Source: Clostridium sp. OM02-18AC (GTDB lineage Bacteria > Bacillota > Clostridia > Lachnospirales > Lachnospiraceae). Taken from it: a stretch of 64,000 nt of DNA. The translations under genes and the position numbers were made by a program. Positions 51,975 to 61,637 of the stretch are shown here, piece by piece. Each line of letters begins with the position of its first letter. The first letter of the stretch is position 1. The notes below the pieces were generated by a model. That model was not told where the DNA came from. It made no database searches and worked only from the letters and a program-made list of their open reading frames with translations. The stretch lies in the NCBI RefSeq assembly GCF_003481825.1, contig NZ_QULW01000003.1, positions 767-64,766 of the forward strand, written 5' to 3'.

Positions 51975-52949
51975 CTAACGCACCTCTTCCGGGAGGGAAC
52001 CAAGAACTTTTTGAAATTCTCCTGGAACAGGTGCGGTAAAACTCTTTCCGCTTAAGTAGTCCAGCGGTGTGTCCATCTGCGGAAATACCAGTTTCCAGGA
52101 ATGCAGCATCTGGGAGTGGATATGATACTTTCGTTTTGCCTCTTCATTTACCCGTGGTGTTCCGTATTTGGTATCTCCTACGATCGGATGACCGATGGAA
52201 GCCAGGTGCGCGCGGATCTGGTGTGTTCGTCCTGTGATCAGGGTTACTTTTAAAAGCGTGTATGCACCGCTCTGCATCAATGGTTCGTATTCCGTGCAGA
52301 TTGGCGCACTGTCAGGAAGTTCTTTCTGACTAATTGTGACCTGGTTGGTCTTCTCATCTTTCTTTAAAAATCCATCAATTTTCTTCTTTTCCCGGACTGC
52401 ACCGGAAACAACACAGAGATAATATTTGTGAAGGGAACGATCCTTAAACATAGCGGATAGCTTCTGCAGACCAGCAAGGGAACATCCGGCTGCAACCAGA
52501 CCACTGGTATTGCGGTCCAGCCGGTTGCAGACCGAAGGACGGAAGCTGCGTAAGTTTTCCTTTGTGATCTTTCCGGAATCAAGAAGATAATCGATCAGGT
52601 ATTCCACCAGGGATTCATCCTGTTCCTTTGCTTTCTGGGAAAGCATGCCAGACGGCTTGTTGATCAGAAGGATATGCTCATCCTCGTAAATGATGTGCAG
52701 CTTCGTTTTCTTCACCTTTTGAACCTTGACCTCAGAAAATTTTTCAATGGTTTCATCAGCCAGGAACAGTTTGATCTCATCACCCTCGGAAAGTTTTTCG
52801 GAACCATCGCATTTCTTGCCATTTAATACGATGTTCTTTTTCCGCATCATTTTGTACAGGAACCCTTTCCCGGCCAGATTTAAGTATTTGGCAAGCAGTT
52901 TGTCCAGGCGCTGCCCGGCTTCGTTTTTATTTACGGTAATGGATCTCAT
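51975..52949 (-). CDS. RluA family pseudouridine synthase
   Basis: The 324-residue protein has an N-terminal S4-like RNA-binding domain (AGQRLDKLLAKYLNLAGKGFLYKMMRKKNIVLNGKK) and an RluA catalytic domain with NRLDRNTSGLVAAG (catalytic Asp) and RTHQIRAHLASIGHPIVGDTKYG. It modifies uridines in rRNA or tRNA; the exact site is not deducible. Translationally adjoining recU. Confidence 0.93.
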   Translation of the reverse strand: MRSITVNKNEAGQRLDKLLAKYLNLAGKGFLYKMMRKKNIVLNGKKCDGSEKLSEGDEIKLFLADETIEKFSEVKVQKVKKTKLHIIYEDEHILLINKPSGMLSQKAKEQDESLVEYLIDYLLDSGKITKENLRSFRPSVCNRLDRNTSGLVAAGCSLAGLQKLSAMFKDRSLHKYYLCVVSGAVREKKKIDGFLKKDEKTNQVTISQKELPDSAPICTEYEPLMQSGAYTLLKVTLITGRTHQIRAHLASIGHPIVGDTKYGTPRVNEEAKRKYHIHSQMLHSWKLVFPQMDTPLDYLSGKSFTAPVPGEFQKVLGSLPEEVR

Positions 52950-52988
52950 AGTCAGGAACTCCTTTTCGTATCTTGCAGTATCTTACGT

Positions 52989-53558
52989 CTACATGGACAG
53001 ATTTTTCATCAGTGCAGCTGCATAATCCACAACACCATCATCTTCATATTCGGAAGCTGGCTTTAAGCTGTCCAGCCTGCGCCAAAATGCATGCGGGTCG
53101 CGGATCAGTTTTACATTTGGATCCAGTTTATTGGTCTGGAATAATCCGTTGAGTGCTTTTTCAGCCTTGGTCAGATCAGCCTTGTCATTGCTGCAGAAGG
53201 CAAATACACCGTTCGGATGCACTGCTACAGCGTCCAGCGGAAGAATCTGTTCTTTTGTTGTTACGATCAGGTCATACAGCATCGTACATTTCTCTTCGTA
53301 ACTTTTTGCTTTTTCATAAAATGCGCGGTCTCCTGTACCATATTTCCAGGAGGCAAGAAGTGGCGATGCCAGATTTGCCATTGGAAGTACGGTTAAAATA
53401 GCCATGACCGTCAGAATGTTTTTGGCAGCCTGATCGCCGGTCAGCTGTCTTGCGATGAGCTGGGCAATGATTGCAGCGACAAAAATGCCCGTCAAAAGGA
53501 GCCGGGACTTTTTATGCTGGTCCCGGTAGCCGTACTCCCCTTTTTTGTATTTTTTCAT
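52989..53558 (-). CDS. membrane protein of unknown function
   Basis: 189 residues with a basic N-terminus (MKKYKKGEYGYRDQHKKSR), two membrane segments (about residues 20-37 and 46-68), and a cytosolic domain containing TTKEQILPLDAVAVHPNGVFAFC and DPNVKLIRDPHAFWRRLDSLKP. No family is recognised. It lies 39 nt upstream of the RluA-like gene and downstream of an SDR gene, so it may be part of a loose operon. Confidence 0.7.
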   Translation of the reverse strand: MKKYKKGEYGYRDQHKKSRLLLTGIFVAAIIAQLIARQLTGDQAAKNILTVMAILTVLPMANLASPLLASWKYGTGDRAFYEKAKSYEEKCTMLYDLIVTTKEQILPLDAVAVHPNGVFAFCSNDKADLTKAEKALNGLFQTNKLDPNVKLIRDPHAFWRRLDSLKPASEYEDDGVVDYAAALMKNLSM

Positions 53559-53582
53559 AAACGTCCCTCTTTCTCATTCTGT

Positions 53583-54398
53583 TTAAGCATGAAACAAAGC
53601 TGACAGGATCACGTTATGCGGACAAAGTTTTGTCAAAATCCAGAATGCTTTCATAAGAAATCCATATACGGATACCTGCCGTCCCAGCATGCTGTCCCGG
53701 ATTGCCTGCTTCACTACCTTTTTCGGATCGGCCATAACCAGACGCTTATAAAGTGGAATGGTTCGTTTTACCGCACATACTGAGCCATCCTCTGCGACAG
53801 ATTCACCGACCGTTTCGGCAATATCGAAAAATTCTGTTTTCACAGGTCCCGGACAGACTGCAGTCACATAAATCTGCTTCGATTTCAGTTCCATGGAAAG
53901 TGCGCGGCTATAGCTTAAGACAAACGATTTGGTTGCTGCGTAAATGGCAAAACCAGGCTGCGGAAGGAATGCTGCTGCCGAAGCAAACTGCAAAATACGG
54001 CTGTTTTTTGTCATGTATGGCAAAACCAGACGGGTCACACCGGTCAGCGCACGACAGTTTAAATCGACCATGCCAAGCTCTTCCTGCAGGGATAATTCCT
54101 CTGTTTTTCCAATCTTTCCAAATCCGGCTCCGTTTACTAAAATTTTCACGTCCGGTTTTTCTAAGCTCAGATCATGTTCAAGGACTGCCAAAGAAGCCGG
54201 ATCCAGAAGATCTGATTCCAGGATTTTCAAAGGTACCGGTACTTCCTTTTGTAAGTCTTTAAGCCGTTCTTTTCGCCTTGCGATGACCCAGATTTCCTCC
54301 AGACCGGAAAAGCGGTCGGCCAGCTGGATCACACATTCCCGTCCCATTCCGGAAGATGCTCCGGTCACAATAGCAATTTTTTTCCGTGTCATTTTCAT
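53583..54398 (-). CDS. short-chain dehydrogenase/reductase
   Basis: The 271-residue SDR has the cofactor motif TGASSGMGRE, NGAG, and the catalytic YAATKSFVLSYSRAL (YxxxK) with CPGPVKTEFF. It looks like the DltE/YqjQ-like group with a hydrophobic C-terminal part (VSVYGFLMKAFWILTKL) that may touch the membrane. Substrate unknown. 24 nt upstream of the previous membrane protein gene. Confidence 0.92.
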   Translation of the reverse strand: MKMTRKKIAIVTGASSGMGRECVIQLADRFSGLEEIWVIARRKERLKDLQKEVPVPLKILESDLLDPASLAVLEHDLSLEKPDVKILVNGAGFGKIGKTEELSLQEELGMVDLNCRALTGVTRLVLPYMTKNSRILQFASAAAFLPQPGFAIYAATKSFVLSYSRALSMELKSKQIYVTAVCPGPVKTEFFDIAETVGESVAEDGSVCAVKRTIPLYKRLVMADPKKVVKQAIRDSMLGRQVSVYGFLMKAFWILTKLCPHNVILSALFHA

Positions 54399-54434
54399 GC
54401 TTCACGCTCCTGATTCTTTTCTGGATTGCTAATC

Positions 54435-56489
54435 TTATTTTTTCTTATGAACGTTGCGGATCGTTTTTTTCTTTCCCGGTTTGTGATTTTCCATTCGTGT
54501 ATCAAAAACCTGTTTTCCTGCAGACCGGCTTGCATTGTTTCCCGAAAAACGGGCTGCACTGCTGCCTGCCGGTGTTTTTGCTGTTTTTGCTTTCCCTGTT
54601 CCAGTGGCAAAACCAACCGTCTCCCGTCCGCTGTTTCTGTTTCCAGACTTCTTTGAATCGCCAGCAAAAGAAGAACCAGCTCCCCAGCCCATCTCCCGTG
54701 GACGGATCAGACATTTTTTATCAAATCCGATCAGGTCGGTGCGTCCGGCTTTGATCAGGGCTTCTTTTACCAGCTCATAGTTTTTCGGGTTGCGGTACTG
54801 GATCAGGGCACGCTGCATGGCTTTTTCATGCGGGTTATGCGGCACATAGACTTCTTCCATGGTACGCGGATCGAGTCCGGTGTAATACATGCAGGTCGAG
54901 AGCGTGGACGGTGTTGGATAGAAATCCTGCACCTGTTCCGGCATATACCCCAGGTCACGCAGGTATTCTGCCAGTTCCACGGCCTCTTTTAAGGAAGAGC
55001 CCGGGTGGGAGGACATCAGGTATGGGACCAGATACTGCTCTTTCCCAATCTTTTTGTTCATCTCTTTGTATTCTTTTACAAACTGCATATAGACCGAATT
55101 TTTCGGTTTTCCCATGCGCTTTAAGACCGCATCGGCTACATGCTCCGGAGCAACTTTTAACTGGCCGCTGACATGGTATTCACAGAGTTCCCGCAAAAAT
55201 GCCCGGTTTTTGTCTGCAAGCAGATAATCGAACCGGATACCGGAGCGGATGAATACTTTTTTCACTTTTGGAATTGCCCGAAGCTTGCGCAGCAGGGAAA
55301 TATAGTCGCTGTGATCTGCCCGGATGTTTTTGCATGGCTCCGGGAAAAGACACTGCTTATTCGGGCATGCCCCCTTTGTCAGCTGCTTTTCACAGGCCGG
55401 GAAACGGAAATTGGCCGTCGGACCACCAACATCGTGGATATAACCTTTAAAATCCGGTTCTTCGGTCAGAAGTTTTGCTTCCTCCACCAGGGATTCATGG
55501 CTTCTGGCCTGGATGATGCGGCCCTGATGGAACGTCAGTGCGCAGAAACTGCAGGCACCAAAGCAGCCACGGTTACTGATCAGACTGAACTTGATTTCCC
55601 GGATGGCCGGAATACCGCCTGCTGCCTCATAACATGGATGGTAATTACGCATATAGGGAAGTGCATAGACTTCGTCCATCTCTTCCTGGGTCAGTGGCTT
55701 GGCTGGCGGATTCTGCACAACAAATTCTTTGCCGTAATAAGGTTCTACCAGGCGTTTCCCAAGGATTGGGTCTGTATTGCTGTATTGGACATAGAAACTC
55801 TTTGCATAGACCTTTTTATCGTCTTTGAGTTCCTGGAAATCCGGAAGCATCTTATAATCATATACAATATCCAGATTTCTTGTCTTGAATACCGTTCCGT
55901 CGATGAAGGTAATGTCCTTTATGTCAATTCCGCTGTTTAAGGCATCTGCGATCTCTACAATGGAATGTTCTCCCATACCATAGGAAATCAGATCGGCCTG
56001 GGAGTCCAGAAGAATGGAACGTTTCAGCCGGTTTGACCAGTAATCGTAATGGGCGAGACGCCGCAGACTTGCCTCAATACCACCAATGACAATGGCTGAA
56101 TCTTTATAGACAGAGCGGATCAGATTGCAGTATACGATGGTCGCATAATCCGGGCGTTTTCCCATAACACCGCCCGGCGTGTAGGAATCCTGCTGTCTGC
56201 GCTTTTTTGAAACTGAATAATGGTTTACCATGGAATCCATGTTCCCGGCAGATACTAAAAATCCGAGACGCGGTTTTCCGAGAATCTGGATGCTTTCCGG
56301 ATCTTTCCAGTCTGGCTGTGCGATGATTCCCACTTTGTAGCCACGGGACTCCAAAAGACGGCTGATGATCGCCGGTCCGAAAGACGGATGGTCCACATAG
56401 GCATCTCCGGAAACGTAAACAAAATCGCACTGCTCCCAGCCGCGCCGGTCCATATCTTCCCGGCAGATCGGCAAATAATCATGTATCAT
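54435..56489 (-). CDS. YgiQ family radical SAM protein
   Basis: The 684-residue protein has the N-terminal domain DYLPICREDMDRRGWEQCDFVYVSGDAYVDHPSFG, the cluster motif RGCFGACSFCALTFHQGR (Cx3Cx2C), and PEHVADAVLKRMGKP in the barrel. The C-terminal 70 residues are low complexity, rich in G, K, S and A. The family is widespread (UPF0313); its reaction is not established to my knowledge. The start follows CAGGGAGA. Confidence 0.93.
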   Translation of the reverse strand: MIHDYLPICREDMDRRGWEQCDFVYVSGDAYVDHPSFGPAIISRLLESRGYKVGIIAQPDWKDPESIQILGKPRLGFLVSAGNMDSMVNHYSVSKKRRQQDSYTPGGVMGKRPDYATIVYCNLIRSVYKDSAIVIGGIEASLRRLAHYDYWSNRLKRSILLDSQADLISYGMGEHSIVEIADALNSGIDIKDITFIDGTVFKTRNLDIVYDYKMLPDFQELKDDKKVYAKSFYVQYSNTDPILGKRLVEPYYGKEFVVQNPPAKPLTQEEMDEVYALPYMRNYHPCYEAAGGIPAIREIKFSLISNRGCFGACSFCALTFHQGRIIQARSHESLVEEAKLLTEEPDFKGYIHDVGGPTANFRFPACEKQLTKGACPNKQCLFPEPCKNIRADHSDYISLLRKLRAIPKVKKVFIRSGIRFDYLLADKNRAFLRELCEYHVSGQLKVAPEHVADAVLKRMGKPKNSVYMQFVKEYKEMNKKIGKEQYLVPYLMSSHPGSSLKEAVELAEYLRDLGYMPEQVQDFYPTPSTLSTCMYYTGLDPRTMEEVYVPHNPHEKAMQRALIQYRNPKNYELVKEALIKAGRTDLIGFDKKCLIRPREMGWGAGSSFAGDSKKSGNRNSGRETVGFATGTGKAKTAKTPAGSSAARFSGNNASRSAGKQVFDTRMENHKPGKKKTIRNVHKKK

Positions 56490-56552
56490 AAAATGAATCT
56501 CCCTGTTTGTTGCTTTTTACGCGCCGGACAAATAAAATTCCGAAAACGCGTA

Positions 56553-58079
56553 TTATCGTTCTATATCAAAAAGTTTCGTAAAATCAGAAATATAGTAATC
56601 TGCCAGCGCCTCTTTTTCTTCCCGCATTCCCAAAGAAAATTCATCTTCGACCGCGCAGACTGTCATACCGGCCCGTTTTCCGGCAAGAATTCCGGCAGGT
56701 ACATCCTCAAAGACCATACACTTAGCTGGTTTGACTCCAAGCCGCTTTGCAACTTCCAGATAAATATCCGGAGCAGGCTTTCCTGCAGCAACCTCGCATG
56801 CCGTTGCAATAACCTGAAAATAAGACTTGATGTGCAGCGATTCCAGCACTACGTCTACCATATCGCGGCCATTGCTGGTGGCAATACCAGCCTTTTTCCC
56901 TGTTTGCTTCAGATAGGTTAAAAGCTGCATCGCTCCGGTTTTTAACGGTACTTCCTTCCGGTATTTCTCGATGCTCATACGAATCCAGGTCTGTTTGATC
57001 TCATCGATGGAGTCCGGAATTTCAAAGCGTTCTTTAAAATATTCAGCCGTTTCCGAGAAACTCATACCTTCGATTACCTTCTGAAGATCCGGTGGGCAGG
57101 TAAGTCCGAAGCTGCCTAAGTATTCGATGTCGATCTCTTTCCACATCCACATGGAGTCAACCAGGGTGCCGTCCAGGTCAAATAATACGGCATCCATCTG
57201 TTCGAGAGCCTGCCCCGCTGCTGGGACCTTTGCTGATGCCAAATTATCCAACACTGTCGGTGTTTTTTCTGATGTCGGTACCAGAGTGGATTCCGGATCT
57301 TTTTGAGAAGTTCGTGCCGGATCAGCAGCTGGTTGAACCATTGGAGCTGTCAGTGCCTGAAGTTCTTTTTCGGTGAGTGCCCGGTACTCTCCCGGTTTCA
57401 GGGATGGATCGAGTTTCAGGCTTCCCATGGACAGCCGCTTCAAAAATACAACGTGACAGCCAAGCGCTTCAAACATGCGCTTTACCTGATGAAACTTGCC
57501 TTCCTGGATCGTCAGGAGGATTTCTGCGCCTGCAGATGTTTCAGCCTGCTCTGACCACTGCTTTGTAACTTCCAGTTTTGCAGGCATCACAGGAGTTCCA
57601 TCGGTTAAGGTTATTCCTTCCGCCATCTGCTTTACGCAGTCTTTTGGAAGAACACCTTCAATCTTTGCGTAATACACTTTGTCAACGTGCTTTCCCGGGG
57701 CTAAAAGCCGGTGGGTCAGATCTCCGTCATTGGTCAGAAGCAGCAGGCCTTCTGTGTCGATATCCAGACGCCCTACCGGGAAAAGATCACTCCGGTTCTC
57801 TCCGCTTAACAGATCAATTACGGTTTTATGATGTTTGTCTTCCGTTGCAGAGATCACGCCCTGCGGTTTATAGAGCATGATATACTCCAACGCCCGGTAG
57901 CTGACTACTGCACCGTCAAACATTACCTGATCCGTATCCGGATCGATCTTGCGCTCCGTTTTTTTCTCTGGAACACCATTTACCTGGATCCGTCCTTTTT
58001 TTGCCGCTTCTTTAATCTGGCTGCGGCTGCCTTTATTCATTTCTACCAGATATTTATCCAGTCTGATTAATTTTGCCAT
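56553..58079 (-). CDS. RsuA-type pseudouridine synthase fused to HAD phosphatase
   Basis: The protein of about 508 residues has two enzymes. Residues about 1-245 are an RsuA/RluB-like synthase: S4 domain (IRLDKYLVEMNKGSRSQIKEAAKKGRIQVNG) and catalytic GRLDIDTEGLLLLTNDGDL. Residues about 246-290 are a low-complexity linker. Residues about 290-508 are a HAD hydrolase of beta-phosphoglucomutase type (VLFDLDGTLVDS, ATSNGRD, GKPAPDIY, FEDVPAG). No start or ribosome site separates them. The start ATG shares one base with the stop of the rRNA methyltransferase gene (TAATG). Confidence 0.92.
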   Translation of the reverse strand: MAKLIRLDKYLVEMNKGSRSQIKEAAKKGRIQVNGVPEKKTERKIDPDTDQVMFDGAVVSYRALEYIMLYKPQGVISATEDKHHKTVIDLLSGENRSDLFPVGRLDIDTEGLLLLTNDGDLTHRLLAPGKHVDKVYYAKIEGVLPKDCVKQMAEGITLTDGTPVMPAKLEVTKQWSEQAETSAGAEILLTIQEGKFHQVKRMFEALGCHVVFLKRLSMGSLKLDPSLKPGEYRALTEKELQALTAPMVQPAADPARTSQKDPESTLVPTSEKTPTVLDNLASAKVPAAGQALEQMDAVLFDLDGTLVDSMWMWKEIDIEYLGSFGLTCPPDLQKVIEGMSFSETAEYFKERFEIPDSIDEIKQTWIRMSIEKYRKEVPLKTGAMQLLTYLKQTGKKAGIATSNGRDMVDVVLESLHIKSYFQVIATACEVAAGKPAPDIYLEVAKRLGVKPAKCMVFEDVPAGILAGKRAGMTVCAVEDEFSLGMREEKEALADYYISDFTKLFDIER

Positions 58080-59461
58080 TACTGCCACCGCCATCCTGGG
58101 TAATATTTATTCTTAAAGCTGCTTCCGGTATACTTGACCCAGCCAAGCGGATATCCGTCCACTCCGATCAGAACCCATCCTTTTTGAAATGACTCGCTAG
58201 GATTTGGGAAAATTGTCTCTCCTTTTAAGTAGCGGATCGTCCGTTCGTCATCCGAGGATAAGGATAAGCTTTGGGAGAATTCCCGCATCGAAAGCGCCAT
58301 GGCTACAGCCTGGGATGGCTCAAACCGGTTCTTCTTCCACTCACCAAGAAGCAGGCCGGTTCTTAAATAGCGCAGATTCCAGGTCTTCTCAAAACACTCC
58401 GGAAGATAATAAACCATGTGATCCCGCACCATCATACGGCTGCGGTCAAACGATCTTTTCAGCATGGCTTCCCACTGCAGAAAATCACTTTCTTTTTCCA
58501 GGCGGCGTACCTCAGCCGGTACCTTCCCAGAGAAAGCAGGCTCGCGCCCAGCCTGGCTTTGTTCTTCCAAAGCGTTTTCTTTTTTCTTTAAGAGGGCAAG
58601 GAAATGCCCTTCTCCTTCTACTTTATGCGGGAATAACCGGATGACCGGCATTCCACTTTTTCCGCTGCATGCACCTTCCCACGGAATCAGCGGAACCAGT
58701 TCCATATCTGGTTCTGTATGCAAAATCCACTCAATCGTATCTTCATCTTCGATTTGTGCAAAGGTACAGGTGGAATATAAAAGCAGACCGCCTGGTTTTA
58801 GCATGCGTACCGCAGAAGCGAGGATTTCACGCTGAATGGGTGCATAAGCCTCTGGTCCCCGGTCCAGCCAGCTTTTGATCAGATCCGGATCTTTCCGGAA
58901 CATGCCCTCTCCGGAGCATGGTGCATCGACCAGGATTTTGTCAAAATACGGACCAAAGACCGAAGCAAGCTTCTCGGGAGTCTCACTGGTCACGCAGATA
59001 TTGGGAATTCCAAATAATTCCAGGTTTTTTAACAGCGCTTTTGCCCTGGAATTGCTGATATCGTTGGAAACCAAAAGTCCTTCGCCCTGAAGTTTTGCAC
59101 CAAGTTCCGTGCTTTTTCCGCCGGGAGCCGCACACAGATCCAGTACCCGGTCTCCCGGCTCTACCGGGAGAACAGCAGCCGGTGCCATGGCGCTCGGCTC
59201 CTGCAGATAATAAAGTCCGGCATAGTAGTATGGGTGGCGGGATGCTTTTGCCTCCTCACTGATATAATAACCGTTCTTCGTCCACAAAACCCGTCTGAGT
59301 TCAAATGGAGAAAGGTTGTTTTCCCATTCATCCGGTTCGATTTTGGACCGGTTGACTCGAAGTCCTGCATATGGCTTTTTCTCATAACTTTCCAGCCATG
59401 CATCATAATCCGTTCCTAACAGCAGTTTCATCTGTTCCAGGAATGTTTCTGGTAATCGCAT
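58079..59461 (-). CDS. RsmF-like rRNA cytosine-C5 methyltransferase
   Basis: The 460-residue protein has the NOL1/NOP2/Sun core: VLDLCAAPGGKSTELG (SAM site), DAPCSGEGMFRKDP (motif IV Cys) and LLYSTCTFAQIEDED (motif VI catalytic Cys). A C-terminal PUA-like extension follows. It resembles RsmF/YebU. AGGAGGAG precedes the ATG. Coupled to the RsuA-HAD gene through TAATG. Confidence 0.93.
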   Translation of the reverse strand: MRLPETFLEQMKLLLGTDYDAWLESYEKKPYAGLRVNRSKIEPDEWENNLSPFELRRVLWTKNGYYISEEAKASRHPYYYAGLYYLQEPSAMAPAAVLPVEPGDRVLDLCAAPGGKSTELGAKLQGEGLLVSNDISNSRAKALLKNLELFGIPNICVTSETPEKLASVFGPYFDKILVDAPCSGEGMFRKDPDLIKSWLDRGPEAYAPIQREILASAVRMLKPGGLLLYSTCTFAQIEDEDTIEWILHTEPDMELVPLIPWEGACSGKSGMPVIRLFPHKVEGEGHFLALLKKKENALEEQSQAGREPAFSGKVPAEVRRLEKESDFLQWEAMLKRSFDRSRMMVRDHMVYYLPECFEKTWNLRYLRTGLLLGEWKKNRFEPSQAVAMALSMREFSQSLSLSSDDERTIRYLKGETIFPNPSESFQKGWVLIGVDGYPLGWVKYTGSSFKNKYYPGWRWQ

Positions 59462-59538
59462 AAATCTCCTCCTAGCATAAGTAAGCTAAGTATAGCATAA
59501 TTTAATTCAAGTGAAAACCGGTTTCTCAGGAGTCTGCC

Positions 59539-60555
59539 ATGCCTTACGCCTTCCCCTTTGCCCCTGTATTGATCCTGATTTTTTTTATGATCCTGCTGTT
59601 TCCGCAATACAGCGTAGAGGGGGCTTCGGACGGGCTTTTGTTATGGTTTCATACGGTGCTGCCCGCACTGGCTCCGGCTATGATCTTTACCCGTCTGATT
59701 CTGGATATCGGCGGCGCATCTGTGCTGATGCGTCTTTTGCGCCCATTGTTTTCCCGCATTTTTTCCTTAAGTGAGCAGGGAAGCTTCATTCTTTTTTGTG
59801 GGATGCTTTGCGGTTATCCGGTCGGTCCTTCCCTTTGTTCCAGATTTTTATCCCAAAATCAGATTTCCGAAAAAGAAGCTTCTTATCTTCTTGCACTTTG
59901 CAGCTATCCAAGTCCCATGTTTCTGTTTGGATATGTAAGACAGCAGCTGAAAGAACCGGTATCCCCGGTTCTTCTGTTTTTGGGAATCTACGCCCCGGTA
60001 TTTTTGTTGTCTGCAGCAGCCAAAAGCGTAATCGCCTATCCAGATCTGTCTGACCGTTCAAAAATCTCAGAAGATCCGGTCAGTTCCGTCCCGGTCAGCC
60101 AAAACGCATGCACGACGTTCCAGGGAGACCCGCAGCATTCGGGACACTCTTCCGGTCTGGATTCTATCTTGTACGAAGTATGCGATACCATGGTCCTGAT
60201 CGGTGGATATATGATGCTGTTTTCCATATTGGTTTGCTTTATTCGTCACGCAGAATGGATTCCGCCCAGGATTTCCGCCATTTTGTGCGGCATTTTTGAA
60301 ATGACAACCGGAATCCATCAGATCTGCCAAACTTTTCCGGCCGCCGGACAGCTTCCGCTCAGCATGGCATCGGCTGCCTTTGGTGGGATTTCCGGAATTT
60401 TTCAGGTAAAGAGTGTTTTGGTTCAGGGCAAGAAAAATGCCGGATTTGATATCCGGCATTACATAGGATGGAAGCTCCTGCATGCAGGGCTTTCCATGCT
60501 CATGATTACTGTTCTTCAGCTGGTGCTTCCTCTGGGGTTTCCTCAACACTGGTAA
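59539..60555 (+). CDS. YlbJ-like sporulation membrane protein
   Basis: The 338-residue protein has about eight membrane segments and the Gate-type repeats of YlbJ: GLLLWFHTVLPALAPAMIF, FCGMLCGYPVGPSLCSRFL and GIFEMTTGIHQI. In Bacillus ylbJ lies beside coaD and rsmD, and here the same three are within 3 kb. YlbJ acts in spore formation. CAGGAG precedes the ATG. Its last 50 bp overlap, tail to tail, the coiled-coil gene on the other strand. Confidence 0.8.
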   Translation: MPYAFPFAPVLILIFFMILLFPQYSVEGASDGLLLWFHTVLPALAPAMIFTRLILDIGGASVLMRLLRPLFSRIFSLSEQGSFILFCGMLCGYPVGPSLCSRFLSQNQISEKEASYLLALCSYPSPMFLFGYVRQQLKEPVSPVLLFLGIYAPVFLLSAAAKSVIAYPDLSDRSKISEDPVSSVPVSQNACTTFQGDPQHSGHSSGLDSILYEVCDTMVLIGGYMMLFSILVCFIRHAEWIPPRISAILCGIFEMTTGIHQICQTFPAAGQLPLSMASAAFGGISGIFQVKSVLVQGKKNAGFDIRHYIGWKLLHAGLSMLMITVLQLVLPLGFPQHW

Positions 60556-61090
60556 CACTGCCAGCCAGTTCTCCACGGTTGGAAGAAACGATATCGTAGC
60601 TGGACTGCATGGAAGAAAGAAATGCGTCAAAACGGCTCTGTGCGCCCTCCATGGAATGGGTAATGATCGTCTGCAGGCTGTTTAACATATCGTCGGTATA
60701 ATTGATGGAAGCCTGGCGGATACCGTTTGCCTCATTTACTGCCTCATCGATGATGGTCTGTGCCTGTGCCTGTGCGTCTTCTACAACACGGTTTGCTTCT
60801 GCATATGCTTTCTGCATGATCTCATGCTCGTTTACCAGTTCGTTGGTCTGTGCGGTTGCTTCGGCTACCATAGCGTCAGCCTGCGCACGTGCCTCGTTTA
60901 AAATGGCATCCTGGTTGCTGATGATCTTCTGATATTTTTTGATTTCATCCGGAATACGGAGTCGAAGCTCGACCAGCAATTCCTCCAGCTCTTCCTTGTT
61001 TACCAGGATTTTCGTATTAGAAAGAGGCTGAAATTTACAGCTGTCAATATATTCTTCGATCTCACCGATCAACTGTTCGATTCTACTCAT
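60506..61090 (-). CDS. coiled-coil protein beside coaD
   Basis: The 194-residue protein is mostly helical: an N-terminal segment IEQLIGEIEEYIDSCKFQPLSN, then a long Ala/Glu/Gln-rich coiled coil (NEARAQADAMVAEATAQTNE, DAQAQAQTIIDEAVNEANG), and an acidic end. The layout recalls DivIVA-like or V-ATPase-stalk-like proteins but no motif proves either. It lies 63 nt after coaD. Function unknown. Confidence 0.75.
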   Translation of the reverse strand: MSRIEQLIGEIEEYIDSCKFQPLSNTKILVNKEELEELLVELRLRIPDEIKKYQKIISNQDAILNEARAQADAMVAEATAQTNELVNEHEIMQKAYAEANRVVEDAQAQAQTIIDEAVNEANGIRQASINYTDDMLNSLQTIITHSMEGAQSRFDAFLSSMQSSYDIVSSNRGELAGSVTSVEETPEEAPAEEQ

Positions 61091-61153
61091 GATTAATTCT
61101 CCTTAACGCGTTTTTCTATCACTGCGCAGACCTGCCGGGAAGTTACACGGCTG

Positions 61154-61636
61154 TTACCTGTTTGCCATCTTCTCACGCACTTTTTCTGCAATCGCCGGAT
61201 GCAGAAATTCATGGATATCACCCTGGTAACCAGCGATTTCCTTTACGATACTGGAGCTCAAATAGGAATATTTTAAGTTCGTCGTTAAAAAAATGGTATC
61301 GATATCCGGAGCGATCACCCGGTTTGTCTGTGCCATCTGAAGTTCATATTCAAAATCTGTGATTGCACGAAGTCCTCTCACGACCACATCTGCTTCACAC
61401 TGGTGCACAAAGTCTACCAGAAGGCCTCCAAAAGAACGGATTTCCACATTTGGTAAATGAGAGGTTACATCCTCTAACATCTTAACACGTTCTTCGACAG
61501 AAAACAACGGAGTTTTTGAATTATTCTGCAAAACTCCGACGATCAGACGGTCCATCATATGCGCAGACCGCTCAATGATATCCAGATGTCCCAGGGTTAC
61601 TGGGTCAAAACTTCCAGGGTATACTGCTATTGCCAT
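61154..61636 (-). CDS. coaD: phosphopantetheine adenylyltransferase CoaD
   Basis: 160 residues, beginning MAIAVYPGSFDPVTLGHLDIIERSA (nucleotidyltransferase motif) and containing VVRGLRAITDFEYELQMA and TTNLKYSYLSSSIVKEIA. It makes dephospho-CoA. The ATG at 61636 follows GAGGAG and gives the standard N-terminus; an upstream ATG in frame lies inside rsmD. One nt after the rsmD stop. Confidence 0.96.
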   Translation of the reverse strand: MAIAVYPGSFDPVTLGHLDIIERSAHMMDRLIVGVLQNNSKTPLFSVEERVKMLEDVTSHLPNVEIRSFGGLLVDFVHQCEADVVVRGLRAITDFEYELQMAQTNRVIAPDIDTIFLTTNLKYSYLSSSIVKEIAGYQGDIHEFLHPAIAEKVREKMANR

Positions 61637-61637
61637 A

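Noticed and set aside
60506..61090. Calling the coiled-coil protein an ATPase or DivIVA
   Set aside because: No Walker motifs and no DivIVA N-terminal signature are visible; only the coiled-coil nature is supported.
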